64,000 bases of DNA from the NCBI RefSeq assembly GCF_902459705.1, contig NZ_CABPRU010000012.1, positions 122,137-186,136 on the forward strand, read 5' to 3'. Below, piece by piece: positions 47,374 to 57,076 of the stretch; position 1 is the first letter of the stretch, and each line of letters starts with the position of its first letter. The notes under the pieces were generated by a model. That model worked only from the letters and a program-made list of their open reading frames with translations. It made no database searches and had not been told where the DNA came from. This DNA comes from Pandoraea terrigena (lineage in GTDB: Bacteria; Pseudomonadota; Gammaproteobacteria; Burkholderiales; Burkholderiaceae). The position numbers were made by a program, and so were the translations under genes.

Positions 47374-48246
47374 ATGAAGCGCTACCGCAATTTCGACGAA
47401 GCCGAGCTGGACGTGCAGTACAACGCTCGCGCCACCACCCCCAACGTTCTCGACATCCTGACGCAGTACGCCACCGAGAGCGCGCACGCCCGCGCGACCA
47501 CGCCCTGTGTCCTCGATGTCGCCTACGGGGATCACCCCGACGAGACACTCGACATCTTCCCGTCGCCGACCCCCGGCGCCCCCGTGTTCTTCTTCGTTCA
47601 CGGCGGCTACTGGCGCGCGCTCGGCAAGGACGATTCGAGCAACATGGCCCCGGCGTTCACGCGCGCGGGTGCCACCGTCGTCACGATCAACTATTCGCTT
47701 GCGCCCGGCGCCTCGCTCGACACCATCGTCGACCAGACGCGCCGCGCCCTGGCGTGGGTGTACCGCCACATTGGCGAGCATCACGGCGACGAGCGCCGCC
47801 TCTACATCTGTGGCAGTTCGGCCGGCGGCCACCTCGTGGGCATGCTTCTCGCCCACGGTTGGCACAACGATTACGGCGTGCCGAACGACGTCATCGCCGG
47901 CGCCATCCCGCTCTCCGGCCTGTTCGATCTCACCCCGATCCCGTTCACGCACATCAACGCGTGGATGAAGCTGTCCGGCGACGATGCACATCGCAACAGC
48001 CCTCACTTCCACCTGCCCGCGCACGGCTGCCCGATCGTGGTGTCGTACGGCGAGAGCGAGACGGCGGAGTTCAAGCGTCAGAGCGCGGACTACCTCGCGG
48101 CATGGCGCGCCCGCGGCTTCGCGGGTGAATATGTCCCGATGCCCGGTACCAATCACTTCGATATCGTGCTCACGCTCAACGACACCGCCAGCCCGCTCAC
48201 GCAAGCCATCTTCCGTCTGATGGGGCTGCCCCGGGAGGCCGCATGA
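47374..48246 (+). CDS. Kynurenine-formamidase-like alpha/beta hydrolase
   Basis: About 290 residues. The oxyanion motif HGGYW (FFVHGGYWRALG near residues 71-82) is the mark of kynurenine formamidases. The nucleophile elbow is CGSSAGG near 150 and the catalytic His is in PGTNHFDIV near 261. It would release formate from N-formylkynurenine or hydrolyse a related amide or ester. It lies inside the importer operon and overlaps the next permease start by four bases, so it probably acts on the imported compound. A tryptophan 2,3-dioxygenase gene is not present here. Confidence 0.83.
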   Translation: MKRYRNFDEAELDVQYNARATTPNVLDILTQYATESAHARATTPCVLDVAYGDHPDETLDIFPSPTPGAPVFFFVHGGYWRALGKDDSSNMAPAFTRAGATVVTINYSLAPGASLDTIVDQTRRALAWVYRHIGEHHGDERRLYICGSSAGGHLVGMLLAHGWHNDYGVPNDVIAGAIPLSGLFDLTPIPFTHINAWMKLSGDDAHRNSPHFHLPAHGCPIVVSYGESETAEFKRQSADYLAAWRARGFAGEYVPMPGTNHFDIVLTLNDTASPLTQAIFRLMGLPREAA

Positions 48247-49163
48247 GTCTGACACTCTTCATCATGCAGTGCCTGAACGGGCTGCAACTGGGGGTGCTGC
48301 TGTTCCTGATGGCCGCCGGCCTCACGCTGGTGTTCGGCATCATGAACTTCGTCAACCTCGCGCACGGCTCGCTCTACATGATCGGGGCGTTCATCGCCGC
48401 GACCGTATACAACTACACAGGGTCGTTCGCGCTCGCCGCCATCGCCATCGTCCCCGCCATGCTGCTGATCGGCCTGATCGTCGAATTCGTCGCGCTCAAG
48501 ACGCTCTATGACCGAGATCACCTCGACCAGGTGCTGGCCACCTTCGGCCTGATCCTGTTCTTCAACGAGCTGGCACGCATGATCTGGGGGCCGTCGCCGT
48601 ATTACATGGAAGTGCCCGACTGGCTCTCCGGCACGGTGGACCTGTTCGGCCTCGCATATCCGGCGTATCGCTTCCTCATCATCGTGGTGGGGCTGGCGGT
48701 GGCGCTGGGCTGCTATCTGCTGATTCACCGTACGCGCATCGGCATGCTGATCCGCGCCGGGTCGACACACCGCCAGATGGTCGGCGCGCTCGGCGTGAAT
48801 ATCGTGCTGCTCAACTCGCTGCTGTTCGGCCTGGGCGCGGTTCTCGCCGGGATTGCCGGGCTCATGGCAGGCCCCATCCTGTCGGTGCAGCCGGGCATGG
48901 GCGAGCCGATCCTGATCCTGACGATGGTCGTCATCGTGATCGGCGGCATCGGCTCGGTGCGCGGGGCATTCCTCGCTGCGCTGATCGTCGGTGTGGTCGA
49001 TACGGTGGGGCGTACCGCCCTGCCCACGCTGCTGCGCAGCCTCATGGAGCGCAGCACCGCCGACACCGCCGGGCCCGCCCTCGCTTCGATGCTCATCTAC
49101 CTTGTCATGGCCGCCGTGCTTGCCGTGCGTCCGCAAGGTCTCTTCCCGGTCAAACACGGTTGA
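48243..49163 (+). CDS. livH: Liv-type ABC permease (LivH)
   Basis: About 306 residues, eight or so hydrophobic helices. Family segments: NGLQLGVLLFLMAAGLTLVF, GIMNFVNLAHGSLYMIGAF and VVIGGIGSVRGAFLAALIVG. Forms the membrane channel with the LivM-type protein. It overlaps the hydrolase stop by four bases (ATGA). Confidence 0.92.
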   Translation: MSLTLFIMQCLNGLQLGVLLFLMAAGLTLVFGIMNFVNLAHGSLYMIGAFIAATVYNYTGSFALAAIAIVPAMLLIGLIVEFVALKTLYDRDHLDQVLATFGLILFFNELARMIWGPSPYYMEVPDWLSGTVDLFGLAYPAYRFLIIVVGLAVALGCYLLIHRTRIGMLIRAGSTHRQMVGALGVNIVLLNSLLFGLGAVLAGIAGLMAGPILSVQPGMGEPILILTMVVIVIGGIGSVRGAFLAALIVGVVDTVGRTALPTLLRSLMERSTADTAGPALASMLIYLVMAAVLAVRPQGLFPVKHG

Positions 49164-49165
49164 CG

Positions 49166-50146
49166 ATGGAAATGAAACTGAATCTTCGCACCGCCGTGCC
49201 GCTGCTGTTGCTCGCCGTACTGGCGCTGGTGCCCCTTTACGCGACGTTTGCCCAGCAACCGTTCTATCTCACGCTGTTCGGGCGCATCGTCGTGTTCGCC
49301 ATCGCGGCGGTCTCGCTCGACCTGATTCTCGGCTACGGCGGCATGGTGAGTTTTGGCCACGCGCTGTATCTGGGGTTGGGCGCCTATGTCGTCGGCATCC
49401 TCAGCTATCACGGCATGGACAACGGCTTCCTCCATCTCGGGGTGACGCTGCTGCTGTGCGCGGTCGTCGGTGCCGTCACCGGCCTGCTGTCGCTGCGCAC
49501 GACCGGCATCGCCTTCATCATGATTACGCTGGCGTTCGCCCAAATGTTCTACTTCCTCGCCGTCGGACTGAGGCAGTACGGCGGCGACGACGGCCTGCCG
49601 GTCTCGGCCGGCAGCCGCTTCGGCAACATCACGCTCGACGACCCCGCCGCGCTGTATTACGTGGCATTCGCGGTGCTGTGCCTGTGCGTGTGGGCCGGCC
49701 GCCGGCTGGTGGATGCACGCTTCGGCATGGTGCTTCGCGGCGCCCGCCAGAACGATCGTCGCATGCGCGCGCTCGGCTATCCGACGCTGCGCTACAAGCT
49801 GGTGGCCTACGTCATCAGCGCCATGACCTGCGGCGTAGCGGGCATGCTCTACGCCAATCTCACGCACTTCGTCTCGCCCGCGTACATGGCCTGGACGGCT
49901 TCGGGCGAGTTGATCGTGATGGTCGTGCTCGGCGGGCTCGGCTCGTTCTTCGGACCGGTCCTCGGCAGTGCCGCCATGCTGCTGATCGAGGAATGGCTCA
50001 AGGGCATGACGGAGCACTGGATGATCATCTTCGGCGCGCTCATCGTCGTGGCAGTGCTGGTGTCGCGGCGCGGCCTGTATGGCCTGCTCGGCGACCTGCA
50101 GGTGCGGCTCGCGCGCCGTGCCCGTACCGCGGAGGGCAAAGCATGA
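49166..50146 (+). CDS. livM: Liv-type ABC permease (LivM)
   Basis: About 326 residues with multiple hydrophobic helices. Family segments: DLILGYGGMVSFGHALYLGL, RGARQNDRRMRALGYPTLRY (the cytoplasmic ATPase-contacting loop) and VVLGGLGSFFGPVLGSAAML. The ATG at 49166 follows the LivH stop by two bases; a TTG at 49160 is less likely. The stop overlaps LivG. Confidence 0.92.
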   Translation: MEMKLNLRTAVPLLLLAVLALVPLYATFAQQPFYLTLFGRIVVFAIAAVSLDLILGYGGMVSFGHALYLGLGAYVVGILSYHGMDNGFLHLGVTLLLCAVVGAVTGLLSLRTTGIAFIMITLAFAQMFYFLAVGLRQYGGDDGLPVSAGSRFGNITLDDPAALYYVAFAVLCLCVWAGRRLVDARFGMVLRGARQNDRRMRALGYPTLRYKLVAYVISAMTCGVAGMLYANLTHFVSPAYMAWTASGELIVMVVLGGLGSFFGPVLGSAAMLLIEEWLKGMTEHWMIIFGALIVVAVLVSRRGLYGLLGDLQVRLARRARTAEGKA

Positions 50147-50913
50147 CGTTGCTCCGAGTCGACCAACTGGTCAAACGCTACGGCGGGCTGACCGCCACCG
50201 ATCACTTCTGCCTCGACGTCGCGCCGGGTGAGCTGCACGCCATCATCGGCCCGAACGGCGCCGGCAAGAGCACGCTTATCGGCCAACTGGCCGGCGAGCT
50301 GCGCGCCGACGAAGGCACCATTCATTTCGACGGGCACGACATCACGACCCTACCGATCGAGCAGCGCGCCCGCGCGGGGCTCACGCGCTCGTACCAGATC
50401 ACGTCGGTGTTTCGCGAGTTCACCGCGCTGGAGAACGTGCTGGTGGCCGTGCAGGCGATGCAGGGCCATAGCTTCGGTTTCTGGCGGCCGGCCATTCGCG
50501 AAGCGGCGCTTGTCGAACCCGCGCGCGAGATCCTGGCGCGCACCGGACTGGCCGCGCGCATGCATGTGCCCGCCAGCGCCCTCGCCCACGGCGAACATCG
50601 CCAGCTCGAACTGGCCATGGCACTCGCGGGGCGTCCGAAATTGCTGCTGCTCGACGAGCCGATGGCCGGCATGTCACAGGCTGAGTCTGAACAGATGACG
50701 CATCTGCTTGCCGATCTCAAAGGTGACTACGGCATCGTTCTGGTCGAACACGACATGGACGCCGTCTTCGCCCTGGCCGACCGCATCACCGTGCTCGTCT
50801 ACGGACGCGCCATCGCTTGCGGCAACGCCGACACTATCCGCAATGATGCGGGCGTGCGCGAAGCCTATCTCGGGGACGATACCCGCAACGAAATGCTGGG
50901 AGCGACCGCATGA
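50143..50913 (+). CDS. livG: Liv-type ABC ATP-binding protein (LivG)
   Basis: About 256 residues. Walker A GPNGAGKST near 38, signature ALAHGEHRQLELAMAL (a variant in which LSxGE is replaced by LAHGE), Walker B LLLLDEPMAGM and switch VEHDMDAVFAL. It overlaps livM and livF by four bases each, showing tight coupling. The frame is open upstream through livM but that part is not coding. Confidence 0.92.
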   Translation: MTLLRVDQLVKRYGGLTATDHFCLDVAPGELHAIIGPNGAGKSTLIGQLAGELRADEGTIHFDGHDITTLPIEQRARAGLTRSYQITSVFREFTALENVLVAVQAMQGHSFGFWRPAIREAALVEPAREILARTGLAARMHVPASALAHGEHRQLELAMALAGRPKLLLLDEPMAGMSQAESEQMTHLLADLKGDYGIVLVEHDMDAVFALADRITVLVYGRAIACGNADTIRNDAGVREAYLGDDTRNEMLGATA

Positions 50914-51620
50914 GCCCCTTGTTGTCTTTGTCCGGCGTCGAGTCTTTCTACGGCGCCAGCCAGGCGCTGTTCGGCATGCAACTGGAGATCGAGCGCGGGG
51001 CGTTCGTCACGCTGCTTGGCCGCAACGGCATGGGCAAGTCAACCACCGTCAAGTCGATGACGGGCCTCATGCGTCCGGCCCGCGGCGAGATCGTATTCGA
51101 CGGGCAGCCGGTTCACACTAGCCCGTCGCACCGTATCGCGCGCGCGGGCATGGGACTGGTGCCGGAGGGGCGCCAGATTTTCCCCACGCTGACGGTGCGC
51201 GAGAACCTTGTGGCCACCGCAGGCAATCGTCATGGCGCGCGCGCGCCGTGGACGCTGGAACGCATCTACGGCCTGTTCCCGCGGCTGCGCGAACGCGAGA
51301 AAAACCTCGGCAGCAACCTGTCCGGCGGCGAGCAGCAGATGCTCGCGATTGGCCGCGCGCTGATGACGAATCCGAAATTGCTCATTCTTGACGAAGCGAC
51401 GGAGGGGTTGGCACCGCTCATTCGGGGTGAAATCTGGCAGTGCCTCAAGCAACTTAAAGGAAGCGGCCTGTCCATCCTGTGCATCGACAAGAATCTCGCG
51501 CCGATGCTCGAACTCGGCGATCGCCACTACATCGTCGACAAAGGCCGTGTGGCTTGGCAGGGTGACTCGCCGAGCCTACGTCAGGCGCTACCGGAATTGC
51601 AGGCGTATCTGGGCGTTTGA
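50910..51620 (+). CDS. livF: Liv-type ABC ATP-binding protein (LivF)
   Basis: About 236 residues, normal for LivF. Walker A GRNGMGKST, signature LSGGEQQMLAIGRAL, Walker B LLILDEATEGLAP; then CIDKNLAPML at the switch region where His is replaced by a Lys-Asn pair (usually VEQN in LivF), as in this family. Last gene of the transporter operon. Confidence 0.92.
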   Translation: MSPLLSLSGVESFYGASQALFGMQLEIERGAFVTLLGRNGMGKSTTVKSMTGLMRPARGEIVFDGQPVHTSPSHRIARAGMGLVPEGRQIFPTLTVRENLVATAGNRHGARAPWTLERIYGLFPRLREREKNLGSNLSGGEQQMLAIGRALMTNPKLLILDEATEGLAPLIRGEIWQCLKQLKGSGLSILCIDKNLAPMLELGDRHYIVDKGRVAWQGDSPSLRQALPELQAYLGV

Positions 51621-51832
51621 CGCTTGTGCGGCACGGCGCACGGCACCGTTCTGCGTACACTCTACGGCACCTCGTTTCGACGGGGTGCTTAGTACTCGAT
51701 AGGTGTCAGACGCGAAAATCCGGAGTGATTTGTGAAAGCACCCAGCAGAACTCTGTGGTGCAATCGATCCCGCTTGATTGACTTCGCAAGCGTGATTATC
51801 CCTTCACCTCTCACCGACACCCGGGTAGGACT

Positions 51833-52192
51833 ATGGCTTACTCCAATACGCCTTCGAATCCCTTCCGCTGGCTGCTCTCTCAGGACACCGGTGCGCCACC
51901 GCCCGCCGAACCGGCGCACGTCAAGAACGGCCTTCCTGCGGATCTTCCGCTCAATATCAAGGAGCTGCCGCGTACGCCGCTTCCCAAACTCGAGGTCTTT
52001 CCCGACGAATTGCTCGCCCTGCGCAAGCACCTCGGCATGTCGCGTAACGTCTTCGCGCATTACTTGCGTACGAATCCGCGCACGCTGGAGAACTGGGAGC
52101 AGGGTCGCGCGCGCCCCAATGCCCAAGCCGCCTGCCTGATTCGGCTGGTGCAGCAGAACCCAGGACTCGTCTCCTCGCTCGCGCGTCTCTGA
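51833..52192 (+). CDS. Orphan XRE/MqsA-like helix-turn-helix protein
   Basis: About 119 residues. The C-terminal half has the HTH pattern LRKHLGMSRNVFAHYL then NPRTLENWEQGRARPN, as in NadS/HigA/MqsA-type antitoxin regulators. The N-terminal half is proline-rich with no zinc cysteines, so it is not MqsA itself. No toxin gene lies on either side: livF is upstream and a convergent LysR gene downstream. It may be a stand-alone regulator of the cluster. GGTAGGA precedes the ATG. Confidence 0.75.
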   Translation: MAYSNTPSNPFRWLLSQDTGAPPPAEPAHVKNGLPADLPLNIKELPRTPLPKLEVFPDELLALRKHLGMSRNVFAHYLRTNPRTLENWEQGRARPNAQAACLIRLVQQNPGLVSSLARL

Positions 52193-52296
52193 CCCGCCTT
52201 CCGGCAGGGTCATGGGCCGATCCATCGCGACGGGCGGCATATGCCGCCCTTCATTGTTCTGGGAATCGGGTAGTCAGGCACTACGCCTTGAGGCCG

Positions 52297-53253
52297 CTAC
52301 GCCTTGAGGCCGCACGCTTCGCGAAGACAGGCGACGAAGCGCTCGCACACCGGGCTCGGCGGCTTGTCGGCGCGTAGCGAATAACCCACGTCGCCGAAGC
52401 TGCCCGGCACGGTGTCGGCCAGCACGCGCAGCAATCCCGACTCCACGAACGGCGTGGCCGCCACCCGCGGCATCAGCGCCACACGGGGCGTCTCCAGCAT
52501 CAATCCGATGTTGGTCAGCACCGAGAGTGACTCGACGACGTCCTCGGGCAACGCCAGCCCCGCATCGTGGAACAGCCGCTCGGCCGCGAGCCGTGATGGC
52601 GATTCCGGTACCGGCAGAATCCACGCGCCCTCGCGCAATTGCGCGAGCGGCACGCGTGCGGGTGCCTGGGTCCAGTGACGCACCCCGCCGACCACGCTGA
52701 GTGATTCGTTGAAGAGCACTTCGTGCGTCAGCGAGAAGGCGTTGGCGACGGGCAACCCCTTTTCGGGCAAACGGCCCACGACAATATCCAGGTCGCCGCT
52801 CGCGAGCGCCGGGAAGAGCTGCGCGGTCGTCGCTTCACGCACCGTGACCCGCACGCCCGGGGTCCTCGACTTGAGCATCGCGATCGTGCGCGGCAGTAAA
52901 TCGGCTGCGGCCGAGATGAGTGTGCCCACGATGACATGCCCGCTGGTGCCCGCGCTGAACGCGTTCACTTCATCGGTCAGATAGCGCAGCTCCGCCATCA
53001 GCGATTTCACGCGATGTCCAAGCAATTCGCCCAGTTCCGTAGGTTGCATGCCACGGTTGCTGCGCACGAAGAGCGGCCCTTCGAAACACAACTCCAGTTC
53101 ATGCACGATCTTGCTCACGGCCGGCTGCGTGAGACCGGTCTCGTTGGCCGCGCGCACGAGCGAACCCGTCTCGAGCACGCGATCGAAGACCTGAAGCTGG
53201 TGAAACTTGAGCTTTCGCCCGAGATTGAGGGCGGTCCAGGGCAGTAAGCGCAT
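52297..53253 (-). CDS. LysR-family transcriptional regulator
   Basis: About 318 residues. HTH at residues 16-75 (FHQLQVFDRVLETGSLVRAA and QPAVSKIVHELE). The sensor domain follows with ALASGDLDIVVGRLPEKGLP, a pattern of the PcaQ/GbpR branch that responds to aromatic acids or sugars. The start is 11 bases after the TetR stop on the same strand, so the two are cotranscribed. Likely to act on the 3-hydroxyanthranilate or transporter genes, by location only. Confidence 0.88.
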   Translation of the reverse strand: MRLLPWTALNLGRKLKFHQLQVFDRVLETGSLVRAANETGLTQPAVSKIVHELELCFEGPLFVRSNRGMQPTELGELLGHRVKSLMAELRYLTDEVNAFSAGTSGHVIVGTLISAAADLLPRTIAMLKSRTPGVRVTVREATTAQLFPALASGDLDIVVGRLPEKGLPVANAFSLTHEVLFNESLSVVGGVRHWTQAPARVPLAQLREGAWILPVPESPSRLAAERLFHDAGLALPEDVVESLSVLTNIGLMLETPRVALMPRVAATPFVESGLLRVLADTVPGSFGDVGYSLRADKPPSPVCERFVACLREACGLKA

Positions 53254-53264
53254 CGGCGTGCCGT

Positions 53265-53930
53265 TCAGGCCGCCGCCGCGGAGCCAGGCGGCATCACCGA
53301 TGCCGGTCCCGACGCACCTTGCGCCACCGACGCCGCCGCTGCGGATTCGGCAGGTTCGGCCGACAGGAAGGCAGCGACGTACTCCTCAAGCATCGCGGCG
53401 TCCGGCAGCGACGCCGGATTGACATGGTGGTTGACGAGGCACCCGTCGAACGTCAGCACAAGCATATCCACCACGCGCGCGCGTCGCACGCTGTCGCGCG
53501 CCAGGCTCGGCGCGACAGCGGCCAGCATGCCCGACAGACGCTCGCGAAACCAGCGCAGCAGCGACGCGTCGTACGGATCGCCTGGGCCAACGGTGGCCAG
53601 CGCCTGTACCAGGTTGTGCGAGAAGCCGTTGTCGAGTCTTGGCGTCTGGGCCAGCAGCCCCGCGAGCAATATGCGCATGCGCGCATGGGCACCGTGTGCC
53701 GCCATGACCTCGGCTTCCAGCGCCGTAATGCGCGCCTTGAACCACGTTTCATAGACGCAGAAGAAGACCTGCAACTTCGCGGTGAAGTAGCTGTAAATGT
53801 TCGCGTGGGAAATGCCGGCGCGCTTCGCAATCTGCACCATCGTGGTTTCCACATAGCCCTTTTCGAGAAACAGGGCATGCGACGCATCCAGGATGGCCAG
53901 ACGAATGTCTTCTTTCTTGACTTGTGGCAT
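53265..53930 (-). CDS. TetR-family transcriptional regulator
   Basis: About 221 residues. N-terminal HTH: AILDASHALFLEKGYVETTM then IAKRAGISHANIYSYF (residues 12-50). The C-terminal ligand domain is variable and ends in an alanine-rich tail (SAAAASVAQGASGPA) that may be disordered. First gene of a TetR-LysR pair. Confidence 0.88.
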   Translation of the reverse strand: MPQVKKEDIRLAILDASHALFLEKGYVETTMVQIAKRAGISHANIYSYFTAKLQVFFCVYETWFKARITALEAEVMAAHGAHARMRILLAGLLAQTPRLDNGFSHNLVQALATVGPGDPYDASLLRWFRERLSGMLAAVAPSLARDSVRRARVVDMLVLTFDGCLVNHHVNPASLPDAAMLEEYVAAFLSAEPAESAAAASVAQGASGPASVMPPGSAAAA

Positions 53931-54684
53931 GGATAAGTCTGCCCGGATAGGCCGAGCACCTCAATCGATTTTGCTCAACGATCGCTGAATTCAATACCGA
54001 ACTTCAGCGCGCACAGTATGCCAGCGCAAACCCAGCTTGCGGCGAAAACTAAGCGCAAACACTCCCCCGGACTTTCCCGATGCTTCGACGCATTCAGCGC
54101 GGATGGCGATGACAGACATCGCGTAATACGCCGCGTAACCGCGTGTTTCGCGCATCAAGAACGTGCCGTCGATGTCGCCTTTTGAGGGCTCTGCGCCGAT
54201 ATTTCAAATTTGAACAATTTCGACATCATGCATTCGACGCGCCACCGTGCGGAGGCAACGTCGGCGATGTCGCGTACGGATACGAACATGCACGACGGCG
54301 CGCGCCGCCGACAGCGCCACGATGATCCATCATCGTCGTCATACTCCAATATTAATTCGCACTCCATTTTATTGATCGATTGCGAAGTGTGCCTTCGGAT
54401 ACCCGCGGACGCCCTACCGTCACGCATGACCCAAGGGCTTTACAAAGTCTTACAAGATCGGTCGATCCAAATAACGCAACTTGCGTCAAACCTCGTGTCA
54501 GACATCAATCAACCTATGCTGACGAACGGCGCTATGAACACCGCGCGACACCCCCTTTGGACCGCGCGTCGACCGCGCATTGAATGTTCGCCATGCCCGC
54601 ACCGTCAGCCACCGTGTTTATGAACGGCAGGCCATGCCTGCGAATTTCCGGGGTCCGACGCCCCGTTTGAAGGAGCCACGCGTC
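53931..54684. other. Intergenic region, nothing recognised
   Basis: 754 bases between the TetR start and the lipoprotein start. An AT-richer stretch around 54340-54400 may hold a promoter. The longest open frame (54210-54623, plus) is of low complexity and shows no domain; I do not support it as a gene. Confidence 0.5.
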
Positions 54685-54942
54685 ATGAAAACTACACAAC
54701 GATGGATCTCGCACCTCTCCCGCTCGGCCGGTCCGGTGCTCGTGGGCGCCGCCTTGATCGGCACGCTGGCCGGTTGCGCCGGCATGACTCCCCGCGAATC
54801 ACGTAATACGGCCGTCGGTGCCGGTGTCGGCGCCCTTGGCGGTGCTCTCATCTCCGGCGGCGACCTCGGCACGACCGTGGGCGGTGCCGTCGTCGGCGGC
54901 GTGATCGGTAACGTCATCACCGACGATCGCCGTCGCCGCTGA
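54685..54942 (+). CDS. Glycine-zipper lipoprotein (OsmB-like)
   Basis: About 85 residues. Lipoprotein signal with lipobox LAGC at residues 30-33 (LIGTLAGCAGM). The mature part is a glycine zipper: GAGVGALGGALISGG and VGGAVVGGVIGNVI. Such small envelope lipoproteins are often induced by osmotic or membrane stress. AAGGAG precedes the ATG; the longer frame from 54580 has no such site. Confidence 0.87.
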   Translation: MKTTQRWISHLSRSAGPVLVGAALIGTLAGCAGMTPRESRNTAVGAGVGALGGALISGGDLGTTVGGAVVGGVIGNVITDDRRRR

Positions 54943-55039
54943 TCGGCGCCGCCGTCATCAGGCGCCACGCATCTCGCCCGGCATCGCGTCGCGAGAGCGT
55001 TGCCGCCGCCACTGTCCAACGAACCAGGAGAAGCGCGAC

Positions 55040-55603
55040 ATGACAGATCAACCGACACGCCACCAACGTACGCTCCGGACCCTCAGGATCCGGCGTATCA
55101 CGCGCCGGGCGCTCGCTGCCGGTGCGCTCAGCGCCGCTGCCGCCCTGGTGTTCGTCGCCATGCCCGGCTATGCGCAGTCGGGAGCGCCGATGACCGGCGT
55201 CGTGCCGACGACGCGCTCTGCGCCGGCACCGTTACCGGGTCCGGACTATGGCGACGCAGCCGATCAGAACGCGGCGCTCGGGCTGTACCTGCAACGCTCG
55301 TTCGACGCCATCGACACCAATCACGACGGCAAGATTGACCGCAATGAATGGTCAACCTTCCAGCACAGTCAGCTGCAGGCGCGTCGTGCCACTTTCGAGC
55401 GCTATTTCAAGGCGGCGGACAAGGACGGCGACGGCTATCTGAGCCGCACGGAAACGGCGGCCGCCGAGCCGTTCCTCGATCAGCATTTCGACCTGATCGA
55501 CGCCAATCGCGACAGCAAGCTCTCGCCCGCGGAGATTCGCGCCTACTTCCGCCGCTACTATCACGAGCGCTCGCAAGCCGACGCGGGCACCACCAAGCCT
55601 TGA
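55040..55603 (+). CDS. Secreted EF-hand calcium-binding protein
   Basis: About 187 residues. A twin-arginine-rich start (RRITRRALAAGALSAAAALV) gives a signal peptide ending near AQS at 45-47. Three EF-hand loops follow: DTNHDGKIDRNE (92-103), DKDGDGYLSRTE (127-138) and DANRDSKLSPAE (154-165), each with Ca-coordinating acids. Probably periplasmic and either a calcium buffer or sensor. It lies 97 bases after the lipoprotein gene and is preceded by AGGAG. Confidence 0.85.
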   Translation: MTDQPTRHQRTLRTLRIRRITRRALAAGALSAAAALVFVAMPGYAQSGAPMTGVVPTTRSAPAPLPGPDYGDAADQNAALGLYLQRSFDAIDTNHDGKIDRNEWSTFQHSQLQARRATFERYFKAADKDGDGYLSRTETAAAEPFLDQHFDLIDANRDSKLSPAEIRAYFRRYYHERSQADAGTTKP

Positions 55604-55630
55604 GTCCCCCGTTCAGTCGCACAAAAAAAA

Positions 55631-55654
55631 TACGCCACGGCATGCCGTGGCGTA
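55631..55654. terminator. Bidirectional terminator between the EF-hand gene and the DUF3100 gene
   Basis: Perfect 12-bp palindrome arms (TACGCCACGGCA / TGCCGTGGCGTA). On the minus strand it is followed by eight T, serving the DUF3100 gene; on the plus strand a weaker T-run follows. Confidence 0.88.
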
Positions 55655-55708
55655 TTCGCTTTCCGTTCCTGTGCACCGTGTGTCACCGCTGTGCACCTGG
55701 CGCAAGCA

Positions 55709-57076
55709 TTACACGTGGAAGAACTCGGCGATCATCGCAGCGCCGAGGAACGTGCCGGCGTTCGCGAGGAACGACACGACCACGATGCGCCAGCCGAGGC
55801 GACGGAACGCCGGTACATCCTTGGCAACCGACAGGCCGGCGTAGGTCAGCATCGGTGTGACCAGCGACAGGAAGTTGATCTTGCCGGTGAACTGCGCGAC
55901 GACCGGTGCGAACGGGAAGGCCGGTGAGGTCAGGAACATCGCAATGAGCGACACCCAGCATACGGCGGGCACCTTGCGACGCGTGGCGAAGTACAGCGCT
56001 TCGCCCACGATCACGGCGCCGATCAGGATGACCATGCCCGGCACGCCATCGAGGAATGGCGTCTTGAAAGCAATGGTGTTTCCGACCAGTGCCAGCGCGC
56101 CAGAGAACACCCAGGCGAACAAGCGCGCACCGAAATTCATCTCGACGGTATGCGCCGTGCTCGCTTCCTTGAGTTCCTTGGCGGCTTCGACGTCGGCCAC
56201 GGCAGCGGCGTCGGCGTTGGCACGACCCCGGCGGCTCATGCGCCCCAGCACCGGCTCCATGACGCGGTAACCCCACACCGCGAGCGGCAGCGAGATGAAC
56301 AGCGTGAAGTACGTGCCGACGGTCGTCGTGATCAGGTTGGATGCGGCGGCGAACGTGGCCACTTCCTTGGCGACTTCCGGTGTTTGCTGCGCGGCGATGG
56401 CCCCGGCGGCGGCGGCCATCATCGAGCCCGAGCCCACCCCGGCGCCCATGGCGAGCGAATGGGGGTGGAACAGGTTCAGGCTGGCGACGAAGCCCGCGAA
56501 CAGCGAGATGAACACCGCGCCGAACACCGTGCCCGTCAGGTACTCGGCCAGCACGCCACGACCTTCGGGCGAATCAAAGCCGTACTTTTCACCGATGATG
56601 GCGAGGCTCGGCTCACGGCCGACCGAAAAGGTCGCGCCAATGGCTTCGCGCTTGATGCCGAGCATCAGGGCCACGGGCAGACCGAGGATGATCGTGCCCA
56701 CGAAATGGCCGAACTCCTGGAACACGAGCGCCCAACCGGCGGCCACCAGCTTGGGCAGCGAGCCGCCCACGAGCAGACCCAGCTTTGCCACGAACAGCAG
56801 CAGTGCCGGTTGCAGAATGGCAGACGCCTGATGCTGCATCGACAGGTTGATCTGCGCAAAACGCGGCAGGCGCGCTTGCGACAGGCCCAACGCCGCGCCG
56901 AGCAGCAACGCCCAGACCATCGGCAACAACACGATCTTGCCGTGACCGGCATTGATGCTGATCGCCCCGATCAGCTCCGCGATCACGAGAATCACGATTG
57001 CCCAAATATATAGGCGCACGCCATCACTGAAGGCGCCCCCGTGCGGCTTTCCCGCGCTTTTTTCCATGACTGCCAT
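55709..57076 (-). CDS. DUF3100 family membrane permease
   Basis: About 455 residues with around ten hydrophobic helices. The central conserved block is GATFSVGREPSLAIIGEKYG then EYLTGTVFGAVFISLFAG, and HPHSLAMGAGVGSGSMMAAA, which has the two-repeat look of the 2-hydroxycarboxylate and glutamate:Na+ type carriers. Probably an organic acid transporter. GGGGAGA precedes the ATG. A dyad CCGGTCC/GGACCGG lies about 30-55 bases upstream. It could feed the catabolic operon upstream (aldehyde dehydrogenase gene ends 352 bases above). Confidence 0.82.
   Translation of the reverse strand: MAVMEKSAGKPHGGAFSDGVRLYIWAIVILVIAELIGAISINAGHGKIVLLPMVWALLLGAALGLSQARLPRFAQINLSMQHQASAILQPALLLFVAKLGLLVGGSLPKLVAAGWALVFQEFGHFVGTIILGLPVALMLGIKREAIGATFSVGREPSLAIIGEKYGFDSPEGRGVLAEYLTGTVFGAVFISLFAGFVASLNLFHPHSLAMGAGVGSGSMMAAAAGAIAAQQTPEVAKEVATFAAASNLITTTVGTYFTLFISLPLAVWGYRVMEPVLGRMSRRGRANADAAAVADVEAAKELKEASTAHTVEMNFGARLFAWVFSGALALVGNTIAFKTPFLDGVPGMVILIGAVIVGEALYFATRRKVPAVCWVSLIAMFLTSPAFPFAPVVAQFTGKINFLSLVTPMLTYAGLSVAKDVPAFRRLGWRIVVVSFLANAGTFLGAAMIAEFFHV

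Noticed and set aside
48153..50017. Long minus-strand frames opposite livH and livM
   Set aside because: Shadows of the permease genes caused by high GC; their sequence is low-complexity and acidic-His-rich.
54210..54623. 137-codon open frame on the plus strand
   Set aside because: No signal or domain, mixed composition and no ribosome site; not supported as a gene.
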